Shown here piece after piece: positions 38,406 through 46,710 of a stretch of 64,000 bases of DNA (positions within the stretch are counted from its first letter, which is position 1; every line of letters begins with the position of its first letter). Origin of the DNA: Akkermansiaceae bacterium. GTDB taxonomy: Bacteria > Verrucomicrobiota > Verrucomicrobiia > Verrucomicrobiales > Akkermansiaceae. Location: positions 157,835 through 221,834 of the forward strand of contig JABDRB010000029.1 in NCBI GenBank assembly GCA_013041925.1, read 5' to 3'. The notes below the pieces were generated by a model. That model had not been told where the DNA came from. It worked only from the letters and a program-made list of their open reading frames with translations, and made no database searches. The position numbers and the translations under genes are program-made.

Positions 38406-38650
38406 TCAATGTAATTCGATAGGGTTGCGGATTTATGGGGTGTCTGTGGCCAGGGCGGCAGCAGGTGAGGTCATGATCAGGGAGATCATGCCGCTGGGTT
38501 TGTTGGCACCGCTGAGAAATCTCACAATCGGTATTTTCATTGTCGGTGATGCTGTGTAGCTTGGCCTTGCATCGGGCCCACCCGCGGTGGATGCCAACAT
38601 TTAAATCACATACAACCACGAGCATGAGCACAAAGATAGCTGGGAAGGCA

Positions 38651-40057
38651 ATGAAAGCAGGCATTTTTTCAATTGGCCTCGATACGTATTGGCCGCAATT
38701 TGACGGTCTACTTGAAAACCTGAATGGCTACCACGCTGAGATTCGCGATCGCATTGCGGATATGGGGATTGAGTTGGTGGACGGAGGCATGGTTGATCAT
38801 GTTGAAAAGGCGGAGAGCACGGCGGATTTATTTAAGCGGGAGGACGTTTCGATGATTTTTCTTTTTATCTCAACCTATGCGCTGTCATCGACGGTATTGC
38901 CCGTGGTGCAAAAGGCCAAGGTGCCAGTCGTGATGCTTAATTTGCAGCCTGTCGCTCAACTCGATTACGAAAAATTCAACGCGATCGGCGATCGAGGCAA
39001 GATGACGGGTGTTTGGCTCGAGCATTGCCAATCGTGTTCAGTCCCCGAGCTCGCCTGCGTCTTTAATCGGGCGAAAATCGACTACCATGTGGTGACGGGT
39101 TATCTTCAGCAAGATGAGGCGTGGAGTGAGATCCGCGATTGGGTGGATGCTGGCAAAGCCGTTGAAGGCATGCGCCGGAACCGAGTCGGTGTGCTTGGCC
39201 ATTACTATTGTGGTATGTTGGATGTCTACAGCGACCTCACCCAGCAGGCGGCTGTGTTTGGGAACCATTTTGAACTGCTCGAGATGTGTGAGCTTGTCGA
39301 ACTCCGTAAATCGGTGACGGATGAGGAGGTGAGAGTCAAATTGCTTGAGTTTGGTGAGAAATTTGAGGTTGCCCCGGAATGTGAGCCATCTGAAATGGAG
39401 CGCGCTGCCAAAACCTCGGTGGCCCTCGATGAGCTGATCGCTCAGCATGATCTTGGATCGATGGCGTATTATTACGAAGGGGTCGGGGAGTATGAAAATA
39501 TCGTCACCTCGATCATTGCAGGTAACACCCTGCTCACAGGGAGAAATGTCCCTGTCGCTGGCGAGTGCGAAATTAAAAACGTGCAGGCGATGAAGATTAT
39601 GGATCTGCTCGGTGCAGGGGGGTCATTTTCCGAGTTTTACCTCTCCGATTTTGTTGATGATGTCGTCTACCTCGGACACGATGGGCCGGCGCATTTTGCC
39701 ATTGCCGAGGGTGCCGTCCGTCTTGTGCCATTGCCGCTCTATCACGGCAAACCAGGGAAAGGGTTATCGATCCAGATGACGGTCAAACATGGCCCAGTCA
39801 CCCTTCTCTCGGTGGTGCAGCACGGTGATGGTAAGGTCTTGTTGCAGGTTGCCGAAGGCAAGTCAGTTCCTGGCCCGATCCTCCAGATTGGCAATACCAA
39901 CAGCCGCTATCAATTTGATATCGGAGCTAAGGACTTTATGAACGACTGGTCGAAAGGTGGTCCCGCGCACCATTGCGCCATTGGTACCGGTCACATGGCC
40001 AGTAAGATCGAGAAACTCGGCGAACTGCTCGGCATTGAAACCGTGCGTGTCGTTTGA
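38651..40057 (+). CDS. L-fucose/L-arabinose isomerase superfamily protein
   Basis: About 468 residues with the AraA/FucI-like three-domain fold: an N-terminal domain starting MKAGIFSIGLDTYWPQFDGL, the central LFISTYALSSTVLPVVQKAKVPVVMLNLQP region and NRVGVLGHYYCGMLDVYSDLT. The C-terminal domain carries probable metal ligands in YYYEGVGEYENI, GNTLLTGRNVPVAGECEIKN, and the His-rich GPAHHCAIGTGH. These proteins interconvert aldoses and ketoses; the specific sugar is not evident. The ATG at 38651 follows gggaagg, one of the few Shine-Dalgarno-like sequences in the window; 38624 is the alternative. It lies apart from the BMC locus and diverges from icd. Confidence 0.82.
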   Translation: MKAGIFSIGLDTYWPQFDGLLENLNGYHAEIRDRIADMGIELVDGGMVDHVEKAESTADLFKREDVSMIFLFISTYALSSTVLPVVQKAKVPVVMLNLQPVAQLDYEKFNAIGDRGKMTGVWLEHCQSCSVPELACVFNRAKIDYHVVTGYLQQDEAWSEIRDWVDAGKAVEGMRRNRVGVLGHYYCGMLDVYSDLTQQAAVFGNHFELLEMCELVELRKSVTDEEVRVKLLEFGEKFEVAPECEPSEMERAAKTSVALDELIAQHDLGSMAYYYEGVGEYENIVTSIIAGNTLLTGRNVPVAGECEIKNVQAMKIMDLLGAGGSFSEFYLSDFVDDVVYLGHDGPAHFAIAEGAVRLVPLPLYHGKPGKGLSIQMTVKHGPVTLLSVVQHGDGKVLLQVAEGKSVPGPILQIGNTNSRYQFDIGAKDFMNDWSKGGPAHHCAIGTGHMASKIEKLGELLGIETVRVV

Positions 40058-40085
40058 GCGATGTATGATGGGCACCATGAAATAA

Positions 40086-40109
40086 GCCGTAAACCCGCAG
40101 GTTGACGGC
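40086..40109 (+). terminator. Hairpin after the isomerase gene
   Basis: gccgt (40086-40090) pairs with acggc (40105-40109), and inside it aacc pairs with ggtt around a 4-nt loop, with one mismatch between the two stems. There is no T tract, so it may stabilise a transcript end rather than terminate alone. Confidence 0.4.
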
Positions 40110-40142
40110 ATCGACGACCCCAAAGAAAAGATAAAAAACACT

Positions 40143-40167
40143 GTAACATTTCCCATTCTCGACGGAT
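40143..40167 (+). promoter_or_regulatory. Candidate ECF-type promoter of the sigma factor gene
   Basis: The motif GTAACATTTCCC, nine bases, then GGAT reads 40143-40167, ending 14 bp before the sigma factor ATG. The same arrangement, GTAACRTTTCSC-N9-GGAT, is found upstream of the PEP-CTERM gene at 43151. A GTAAC-type -35 is usual for ECF promoters, so auto-regulation is likely. The short distance to the ATG implies a very short leader. Confidence 0.5.
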
Positions 40168-40181
40168 AGTCCCTTGAGGTA

Positions 40182-40718
40182 ATGTCGGATAAAAAGGAAA
40201 ATTCGGAAAAGCTGAACACGTATGTCGCCTTATTGGTCGAGCATCAGGATAGGCTGCGTGCCTATATATACACCCAGCTTCCTGGGAGCTCCAACGTCAG
40301 TGACGTGCTTCAGAATACCAATGCCGTGCTCTGGCAGAAACGGGAAAAATTTAAACCCGGCACGAATTTTCTCGCCTGGGCATTTCAGATCGCCCGCTTC
40401 CAAATTAAACAGCAACACGGCAGGAATAAACGCGACGGTAAACTGGTCTTTTCTGACGAGTTGCTCGAGCATATCGCAGAATCATCACCCACCGATAGTC
40501 CGCAAAATCGATTGCTGGAAGCGCTTGAGGGGTGTATGGCGAAGCTCACGGGCAGCCAGCGGAAAATCATCCTCGCTCGATATACCCGTGGGCAATCGCT
40601 CGAACAACTTGCGCAAACTCGCGGGTGCACCGCCGGTAGCCTGCGCATCAGCCTGCACCGCCTCCGCGAATCGTTGAGGAAGTGCGTTGAAAACTCCCTG
40701 TCTGACCCATCAAGATGA
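40182..40718 (+). CDS. ECF-type RNA polymerase sigma factor, Rhodopirellula/Verrucomicrobium family
   Basis: An alternative sigma factor of 178 residues with region 2 (YVALLVEHQDRLRAYIYTQLP, DVLQNTNAVLWQKREKF and FLAWAFQIARFQIKQQ) and region 4 (LTGSQRKIILARYTRGQSLEQLAQTRGCTAGSLRISLHRLRESL). It matches the subfamily first noted in Rhodopirellula and Verrucomicrobium genomes. Its stop codon overlaps the start of the FecR-type gene (ATGA), so the pair is translationally coupled, the usual layout for a sigma factor and its membrane regulator. A motif at 40143, also found before the PEP-CTERM gene, suggests that it controls itself and that gene. Confidence 0.93.
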   Translation: MSDKKENSEKLNTYVALLVEHQDRLRAYIYTQLPGSSNVSDVLQNTNAVLWQKREKFKPGTNFLAWAFQIARFQIKQQHGRNKRDGKLVFSDELLEHIAESSPTDSPQNRLLEALEGCMAKLTGSQRKIILARYTRGQSLEQLAQTRGCTAGSLRISLHRLRESLRKCVENSLSDPSR

Positions 40719-43126
40719 CCCTAGCCGAGATCCAGAACCACATCCAGTTGCTAATCGACGGAGAAATCTCCGCTACTGAATTTGCTGCGCTCGAATCTGA
40801 GCTGCTGACAAACTCGGAAGCTCTGGAAGTTTACCTCGCCTACGGCCGGCTGCACTGCGGCCTCGAGAGGCATTGTGATATAAGGGGGATGGTCAAAAAC
40901 CCGCCCGTTGTTCCCATCCACCGCGTCCTCGCCTTACAAAGAAAATTCGCCATCAAAGTTTCTCTGCTTGGAGCGGCGGCCGTGCTGTTGCTGACCGTTG
41001 TCGGGATGTGGTTTTTTCAAGCGCCAGAGCAACACGCGCTCCAGGCTAAATTTCAGGTTGCACCAGGCACCGACTTCGCCCTCACTCATGATGGCCAGAC
41101 CGATGCTCCTGCGGGCAAGACTCTGGTAGAAGGATCCCGGTTGATCCTCAGGCATGGGGTTGTGGAGCTTGATCTCCCGCACGATGTGCGCGCGGTGGTC
41201 GAGGCGCCAGCTGACATGGTGCTTCGTGACGACCGGACTCTCGAGCTTGATTACGGTCGGGCCTTGTTTCAGATTAGATCGAAAGACGGTCGGGGTTTTA
41301 CCGTTGCCACCCCTCACCAACGGATCGTGGACCTCGGCACATCCTTTGGCATTGATTTCCCCCAAGGCAGGGAGGAAATCGAACTTCACGTCTTGGAAGG
41401 TCGCGTGCGTATCGATCCACAAGAGGGATCCCATGGGGAGATTATCCAGGCCAACCGTGCGGTTTTGCTTGCTGGTGCCAAGGTGCTGCGTGATATCGAT
41501 AACTCAGCCCTTGGCTTCCTCCACAGTCTCCCGTCAAAAATTGACACGCTGGTCGATGAGAACTTCGAGTCGGGGTTTCTTGCTGACCAAAACTACGTCA
41601 TCCGCATGGATCCAACCGTGATTCGCGACCTCGCCGGGAACCCGTTCCAGGGGATCGAGGACGATACCACCTGGAATTTTAGCACGCCGCGCGCCATCTC
41701 GGGTTATGCGGCAACGATTTTGGCGGATGACTTTGCCGATGTTGTCAAGGCAGGCAACTCGGTCACTTGGGGGGCTTGGGATAGCGTCAATGGCATCGAT
41801 GCTCCAGCCACCTCGCTTTCGTTTTGGAAAGGGGGCACCACTTCCGCGGCGAGTTTCCACCGCGTGACTGACGGTGAGATCGACGTGAACAACAACATGA
41901 AGGCTGCCGGTTGGGATACCTCATGGGAACTCAACTTGAGCCCTTCGGTCGCTTCGATCAGGTTGACCACGTTGGAGATTGACCTTCGGTTGATCAACAA
42001 AGATGGCTATGGGCAAAGTGCAAGAGGGAAAAACAGCAGGATGTTGGTCGAGCTTGTCGGCAGTGTCAGCGGGTTGCTGGGTAAGGTCGACCCAGGCAAC
42101 AGCTTCTGCCCAGGTGGTGAATACACGCGCATACTCGATCTGACTCGTCTGCCCACGCTGGATCACAGTGAGACCTACACCCTCCACTTAAAAGCACGCG
42201 GCACCGGCCTCGGCCACCACAAGTCCCTGCAGGGGATGGCTCTTCGAGGTGACATCTCGGTGATCTCAGGATCTTCTCATAGCGCCGCCGCATCCGTTGA
42301 CTCTTTCCTAGGAGATGAGGCGCAGCTCGGAATCGAGGCGCAGCTCGGAGTTGGCGATGGCGCGGAAGAATCTATGAGCGAGCGCGACGATTCGCCACCC
42401 GTTATCAGCGCCTTGCAACCGGCCGACAACTCGATCAGCCCCGTTTTGGGTGGGCAGTTGAAAATGCGCTTTAACGAGGCCATCCGATGGGGCACCGGCA
42501 GGGTGTTTATCCAGAATGTTACCGATTGGAGTGAGAGCACGCTGGTCGTGGGCTCCCGCCAGCTTTCCATCGACGGACGGGTTCTGACGATCCATCCACC
42601 TGCCACGCTCGACGACGGCGACAGATGCCTCGGCTGGCTCGCGGGCTGGGAATCTACGAGCCCCGTAGCCTTTTTTAACCCGCGCGGCGATGGCGTGAGG
42701 TATCTCCATGATGACTTGCAGGATGATAGCCCGGCCCAAGGGATGATCGGGTCCATGCGCAGCACGGGGATGGTGAGCATCCGTCATGCCATCCGCCGTG
42801 AGATCGGCACCATCACCCTCGGCAGTCGCTACACCGTCAGCGCCGCCGTCGGCGTGCGGGCCCGTGATGCCCGAGCCGCATCCACCTTTCTCGGCTACCG
42901 CATCCGCCTGAGCTCAGGGGGGCATACGCTCGCCCAGCTCACTGGTAACACGCCCCCCAGCGCCGCCAATCAGGTCAACTCCGTCGGGTTTTCATGGGAT
43001 GCCACCATCCTGCCCGATGGTGTCCAACCCGGTGATCCTCTCAGCATCGAGATTATCCCCGACCACGTTGATTACCACGGAGATCTCGACCTCAACGGAC
43101 TCCATGTCACCGTGCGCCTCCCCTGA
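40715..43126 (+). CDS. FecR-type membrane regulator with long extracytoplasmic region
   Basis: An 803-residue protein. Residues 1-60 are a cytoplasmic, anti-sigma-like helical region (LAEIQNHIQLLIDGEISATEFAALESEL). A transmembrane segment lies near residues 90-106 (LLGAAAVLLLTVVGMWFF). A FecR domain follows (about 115-260: FQVAPGTDFALT, FTVATPHQRIVDLGTSFGID, LHVLEGRVRI). Beyond it are about 540 residues of beta-rich sequence: the tail of one SbsA-type Ig-like domain (IRDLAGNPFQ, TTWNFST), a probable LamG-like part, and a second Ig-like start (ISALQPADNSISPVLGGQLKMRF). It probably senses something outside the membrane and controls the coupled sigma factor; the signal is unknown. Confidence 0.85.
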   Translation: MTLAEIQNHIQLLIDGEISATEFAALESELLTNSEALEVYLAYGRLHCGLERHCDIRGMVKNPPVVPIHRVLALQRKFAIKVSLLGAAAVLLLTVVGMWFFQAPEQHALQAKFQVAPGTDFALTHDGQTDAPAGKTLVEGSRLILRHGVVELDLPHDVRAVVEAPADMVLRDDRTLELDYGRALFQIRSKDGRGFTVATPHQRIVDLGTSFGIDFPQGREEIELHVLEGRVRIDPQEGSHGEIIQANRAVLLAGAKVLRDIDNSALGFLHSLPSKIDTLVDENFESGFLADQNYVIRMDPTVIRDLAGNPFQGIEDDTTWNFSTPRAISGYAATILADDFADVVKAGNSVTWGAWDSVNGIDAPATSLSFWKGGTTSAASFHRVTDGEIDVNNNMKAAGWDTSWELNLSPSVASIRLTTLEIDLRLINKDGYGQSARGKNSRMLVELVGSVSGLLGKVDPGNSFCPGGEYTRILDLTRLPTLDHSETYTLHLKARGTGLGHHKSLQGMALRGDISVISGSSHSAAASVDSFLGDEAQLGIEAQLGVGDGAEESMSERDDSPPVISALQPADNSISPVLGGQLKMRFNEAIRWGTGRVFIQNVTDWSESTLVVGSRQLSIDGRVLTIHPPATLDDGDRCLGWLAGWESTSPVAFFNPRGDGVRYLHDDLQDDSPAQGMIGSMRSTGMVSIRHAIRREIGTITLGSRYTVSAAVGVRARDARAASTFLGYRIRLSSGGHTLAQLTGNTPPSAANQVNSVGFSWDATILPDGVQPGDPLSIEIIPDHVDYHGDLDLNGLHVTVRLP

Positions 43127-43150
43127 AATAAAAAAAAGTGAAAAATCTCG

Positions 43151-43175
43151 GTAACGTTTCGCTCATGACTTGGAT
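43151..43175 (+). promoter_or_regulatory. Candidate ECF-dependent promoter of the PEP-CTERM gene
   Basis: GTAACGTTTCGC, nine bases, then GGAT aligns base for base in spacing with the motif before the sigma factor gene at 40143. It lies 109 bp upstream of the PEP-CTERM ATG. Confidence 0.5.
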
Positions 43176-43283
43176 TTCCTTTGTGACGCATGAATTTATT
43201 CTCGACGATTTGGCTGAACCAGTCAGCATAAGTCCACAGAACCTCAAAAAAACCCTAATTATAACCCCAAACAAACTAAAGGA

Positions 43284-44000
43284 ATGAAAAAGAAAACAAC
43301 GATCAGATTCGCTACGGCGATTGGAAGCCTAGCCCTCACCGCCGCCTCGGCCAACGCGGCGACAACATTTATTACGGACAACTCTACTGGCAAGACACTT
43401 GCATCCAATGAAAGCGATGCAGCAGTCGGCCTGACGAACGGGACAACAAACAATGGTCTGGATGGGGACACCGATGGCGACACCACGGTTTTAGCATTGA
43501 GCTCCGATGATGGTGGTGGAGCAATCACCTTCAATACAGTTACTGTATCGAGTGGTGCAGCACTATTTATGGACGGGGACTCTATGGGCCACGGCAACGA
43601 CAAATGGGGAAATCTCCAGAACTGGACATTTTCCTTGGACCAAACCATTAGTTTCGATGATATGACTTTTAAAACCATCAACGAAACTATTACTCTCCGG
43701 TCCACAGCGTGGGTCGGTGATGCCGATGCTTCTGGAACGGGTTGGAGTTTCACGACTGATGCCACTTACGGGACTTTCAGTATATTGGGCGCTAGTGGCC
43801 CTGGAACGTATGACATTACCACTGCAGGGGTTTCCGACGTAGCGGCTGGCACAGACATCACCTTCGGTTACTTGGGGGGAGCTGGCGGCGGCGAGGAACT
43901 TTCAAGTTTCACCATCACTGCGGCGCCCGTCCCCGAGCCATCGAGCACCGCTCTTCTCGGGCTTGGTGGTCTTGCGCTCATCCTACGTCGTCGCAAGTAA
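43284..44000 (+). CDS. Exported PEP-CTERM sorting-signal protein
   Basis: A 238-residue secreted protein. The signal peptide is MKKKTTIRFATAIGSLALTAASANA. The middle is low in Lys and rich in Gly, Thr, Asp and Ser, looks all-beta, and includes a region typical of LamG-like or concanavalin folds (NLQNWTFSLDQTISFDDMTFKTI). The C-terminus is a textbook PEP-CTERM signal: VPEPSSTALLGLGGLALILRRRK, with the PEP motif, a hydrophobic stretch and a basic tail, expected to be processed by an exosortase and directed to the cell surface or extracellular matrix. No exosortase gene is in this window. It follows the sigma/FecR pair and is probably their target. Confidence 0.92.
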   Translation: MKKKTTIRFATAIGSLALTAASANAATTFITDNSTGKTLASNESDAAVGLTNGTTNNGLDGDTDGDTTVLALSSDDGGGAITFNTVTVSSGAALFMDGDSMGHGNDKWGNLQNWTFSLDQTISFDDMTFKTINETITLRSTAWVGDADASGTGWSFTTDATYGTFSILGASGPGTYDITTAGVSDVAAGTDITFGYLGGAGGGEELSSFTITAAPVPEPSSTALLGLGGLALILRRRK

Positions 44001-44033
44001 ACGACGTCACATTGATCTCTCAAAATGAGTTTT

Positions 44034-44067
44034 ACCCATCCTCCGATCTCGGAGGGTGGGTTTTTTC
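44034..44067 (+). terminator. Intrinsic terminator of the PEP-CTERM gene
   Basis: cccatcctccga (44035-44046) pairs with tcggagggtggg (44049-44060) with one wobble, a 12-bp stem and a 2-nt centre (effective loop slightly larger), followed by tttttt. It lies 34 bp after the stop. Confidence 0.9.
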
Positions 44068-44250
44068 TGTTTACGTCTAGCTCAGGGTGCCTTGGCATCT
44101 TGCCTTGAAGGAATGGGCCTTCCGCAACGTCTGTGGGTGGGTTGTGAGGAGAAACGCAGCACCCTCAAGCTGGGCCACAGACTTCGTCCAATCCCTCATT
44201 TTTGATCCTTTTTGGTTTTTAGATGTTAAAATTTAGAGTTTACTCTCGGT

Positions 44251-44937
44251 ATGGGATCATTGTTAGCACTCTTGGCCATTGTTTTTGTTTCATTGCTGGT
44301 GGTCCGGATTGGGACCAATGCCCTTGTCCTTACTGGGATGTCGTTGACGGCCTCCCGGTTTCAGGCGGCATCGGCATTTTTTGGTGTCGGGTTTACCACG
44401 AGTGAGGCGGAGATGGTGGTCGGGCACGAGGTGCGACGCCGGATCATCCTTCATCTCATCATTGCCGGGAACATTGGACTGACCTCGGCGCTGGCCACCT
44501 TGATTGTTACCTTTGTGAGTCAAGGCGGGGAGGGGGCGTATCAGTTATTTTCGGTGATGGGCTTATTGCTGGTGGGGGTGATCGTGCTCTATATTTTAGC
44601 CAACACGGGGTTTCTTCGGAAGCCGATGGATGCGGTGATGCGGTATTCTCTCGAACGTGCCGGGGTGGTGCGGGCCTTGGATTACGAGTTGCTACTCAAT
44701 GTCGAGCATGGGTTCTGTGTCTCAGATTTCCGCATGGAGGCTGAGCACCCTTTTGTGAACAAAGCGCTGCATGAGTCGCGCCCCAATGACCAGGGGATTG
44801 TGATCCTTGGTGTGACCAAGCGAGGTGGGGGCTTCATCGGAACCCCCAGTAAAGACGTGGTGTTGGAAGCCGGTGACACGGTCATGGTCTATGGCAGTGA
44901 AGAATCAGTGGACAAAATGGCTCATCTTGCGCAGTAA
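44251..44937 (+). CDS. Membrane protein with C-terminal TrkA-C (RCK_C) domain
   Basis: A 228-residue protein with three or four membrane segments in the first 125 residues (LLALLAIVFVSLLVVRIG, RRIILHLIIAGNIGLTSALATLIVTFV and LFSVMGLLLVGVIVLYILAN). A cytoplasmic RCK_C ligand-binding domain follows near residues 150-228 (FRMEAEHPFVNKALHESR, GIVILGVTKRGGGFIGTPSKDVVLEAGDTVMVYGS). It probably regulates or forms part of an ion transport system, such as potassium. An ATG upstream in another frame was rejected. It lies 36 bp before the heme O synthase gene. Confidence 0.83.
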   Translation: MGSLLALLAIVFVSLLVVRIGTNALVLTGMSLTASRFQAASAFFGVGFTTSEAEMVVGHEVRRRIILHLIIAGNIGLTSALATLIVTFVSQGGEGAYQLFSVMGLLLVGVIVLYILANTGFLRKPMDAVMRYSLERAGVVRALDYELLLNVEHGFCVSDFRMEAEHPFVNKALHESRPNDQGIVILGVTKRGGGFIGTPSKDVVLEAGDTVMVYGSEESVDKMAHLAQ

Positions 44938-44973
44938 GGGGGCAGGAGGCAATCATCATCCTTCTCATCGATT

Positions 44974-45900
44974 ATGGCCCGTAAGAAAAAAGACACGCCC
45001 CCAACGCTCATGGGCGACCTCGCCATCCTCACGAAAGTGAGTCTGAATACCTTTGTGCTGGTCACCACCTTGTTTGGTTTCTTGCTGGCATCACGCTACT
45101 TTTACGGAGTTTGGGTCCACGATGCTTGGTTGCTGTTTCATACGCTGCTTGGCACGGCGTGCACGGCGTTTGGCTCGGCGGCATTTAACCAGTTGATGGA
45201 GATTGAGGAGGATGCGCGGATGAAGCGCACGGCGGACCGGCCCCTTCCAGCACGGCGGATCATGCCGGTGAATGCCTTTGGCATTGGTTGGGGCTTGTCG
45301 GCTTTTGGGATTATTCACCTTGCGATTAAAGTCAACCCGGCCTCGGCCTACCTGGCGGCGGTTGCGCTCGGGGTTTATGTTTTTCTTTACACGCCCTTGA
45401 AGCGTCGGAGTTCAACGAACACGCTGTTGGGTGGTGTCCCGGGAGCGATTCCCCCGATGATTGGATGGGCGGCGGTGGCCTATACGTTGACCGATGGCGG
45501 CGGAAGCTGGATGGATGGTCGGAGCTGGTATTTGTTTACGTTACTTTTCCTCTGGCAGATGCCGCACTTTGTGGCAATCAGCTGGTTGTGCCGGGAAGAG
45601 TATGAGCAGGCCGGTTACTGCATGTGGTCGAATGGTGACAAATCGGGCCAAAAAACGGCGAGGATTGCTATCTTTTTCACCCTGCTTCTGACCTTGCTGG
45701 CCCCGGTTGGGCTTGTGCTGGGGTATGCCAATGGGATCTGGGTGATCGGAGGATCCTTAGCGGGTCTTATGATGCTGGCGCTGTGTTATCAGTTCAAACG
45801 GGCGGGTGATCGGCCTACGGCTCGGAAGCTTTTTCTCTACACCTTACTCTACCTGCCGCTCGCGTTGGCATTGCTTGCCATCGGGTGGAAACAGGGCTAG
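44974..45900 (+). CDS. ctaB: Protoheme IX farnesyltransferase (heme O synthase)
   Basis: UbiA-family integral membrane enzyme that adds a farnesyl group to heme b to make heme O, needed for cytochrome c or quinol oxidases. The 308 residues show the first active-site motif as NQLMEIEEDARMKRTADRPLP, with Glu in the place of one usual Asp, a second conserved region YTPLKRRSSTNTLLGGVPGAIPPMIGW, and eight or nine membrane helices. It precedes two Sco-like genes and a DUF420 gene, forming an oxidase-assembly cluster. Confidence 0.94.
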   Translation: MARKKKDTPPTLMGDLAILTKVSLNTFVLVTTLFGFLLASRYFYGVWVHDAWLLFHTLLGTACTAFGSAAFNQLMEIEEDARMKRTADRPLPARRIMPVNAFGIGWGLSAFGIIHLAIKVNPASAYLAAVALGVYVFLYTPLKRRSSTNTLLGGVPGAIPPMIGWAAVAYTLTDGGGSWMDGRSWYLFTLLFLWQMPHFVAISWLCREEYEQAGYCMWSNGDKSGQKTARIAIFFTLLLTLLAPVGLVLGYANGIWVIGGSLAGLMMLALCYQFKRAGDRPTARKLFLYTLLYLPLALALLAIGWKQG

Positions 45901-45939
45901 CCTGCTGCGCTGCTTGATCATCATTTATCTGACAGACTC

Positions 45940-46710
45940 ATGGATTTGGAACCTGCCGAAAAAAAACCTGCCGAACTTCGCCGAACGGCGATGATTTTAA
46001 TTGCCGTCATGATTCTGGGTGCGGTCTTTGTGCTCTATGCCTATATCAACCATGAAAAAGGCAAGGATCCTGACCGGCCACCGATCACGGCGAAGATAAC
46101 CCGCAATTTTGCCGCAAAAAACCAACATGACAAGCTGATTGGTCTTTATGATTTGGAGGGGAAGGTTTGGTTTGCTGTGCCGGTGTGTGTGAACCAGCTT
46201 GACGAGAACAAGCATGCCTTGGCCATGATGAAAGAGCTCGTCGGGCACTACGGTGACCGTGAGGATGTGTTTTTTGTGTGGTTATCCATTGATGGGATCG
46301 ACCAGGGCGTGGGGCCGGACCAGCTTGCGGGTGTGGCCGAAGACTTGGGTGTGGCGGAGTCGCGGTGTTGGTTGTTAACCACGGGCGATACCGACAAGCA
46401 ACGTGGGTATATCAAAGACCAGCTGCGACTCGGGCTTGTTAATGCGCGAGCGGATGGTGACCCCGCGGGCAAGTGGAAGTTTCCATCTCAACTCGCGTTG
46501 ATTGACCGCGGAATGCACATTCGCCAGCGGTATGATTTCCGTGAGGCTTACCGGTATCAGGTGAAGGCAGAAAAAGAGCTGGAGAAACGGCCCGAGCTAG
46601 CCGACGAAGACGGGTTCGACCGTGTGCTCAACGCCGTCGAGGAACTAAAAAAAACCCTCTATGCCAACACTGAATTTGTTCTCAACGAAACCCAAACTGG
46701 CCGACAATAA
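45940..46710 (+). CDS. Sco-like membrane-anchored protein lacking the copper ligands
   Basis: A 256-residue protein with one N-terminal membrane helix (MILIAVMILGAVFVLYAYI) and a periplasmic thioredoxin-like domain. It aligns with the following Sco-type protein. At the place of the CxxC pair it has only VPVCVNQLDEN (Cys83), and where the neighbour has the conserved His (HDMSIAVYDR) it reads FPSQLALIDRG. Copper or redox chemistry of the usual kind is therefore unlikely. It probably pairs with the intact neighbour, whose start overlaps its stop by one base. Role in oxidase assembly is inferred from position. Confidence 0.75.
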   Translation: MDLEPAEKKPAELRRTAMILIAVMILGAVFVLYAYINHEKGKDPDRPPITAKITRNFAAKNQHDKLIGLYDLEGKVWFAVPVCVNQLDENKHALAMMKELVGHYGDREDVFFVWLSIDGIDQGVGPDQLAGVAEDLGVAESRCWLLTTGDTDKQRGYIKDQLRLGLVNARADGDPAGKWKFPSQLALIDRGMHIRQRYDFREAYRYQVKAEKELEKRPELADEDGFDRVLNAVEELKKTLYANTEFVLNETQTGRQ

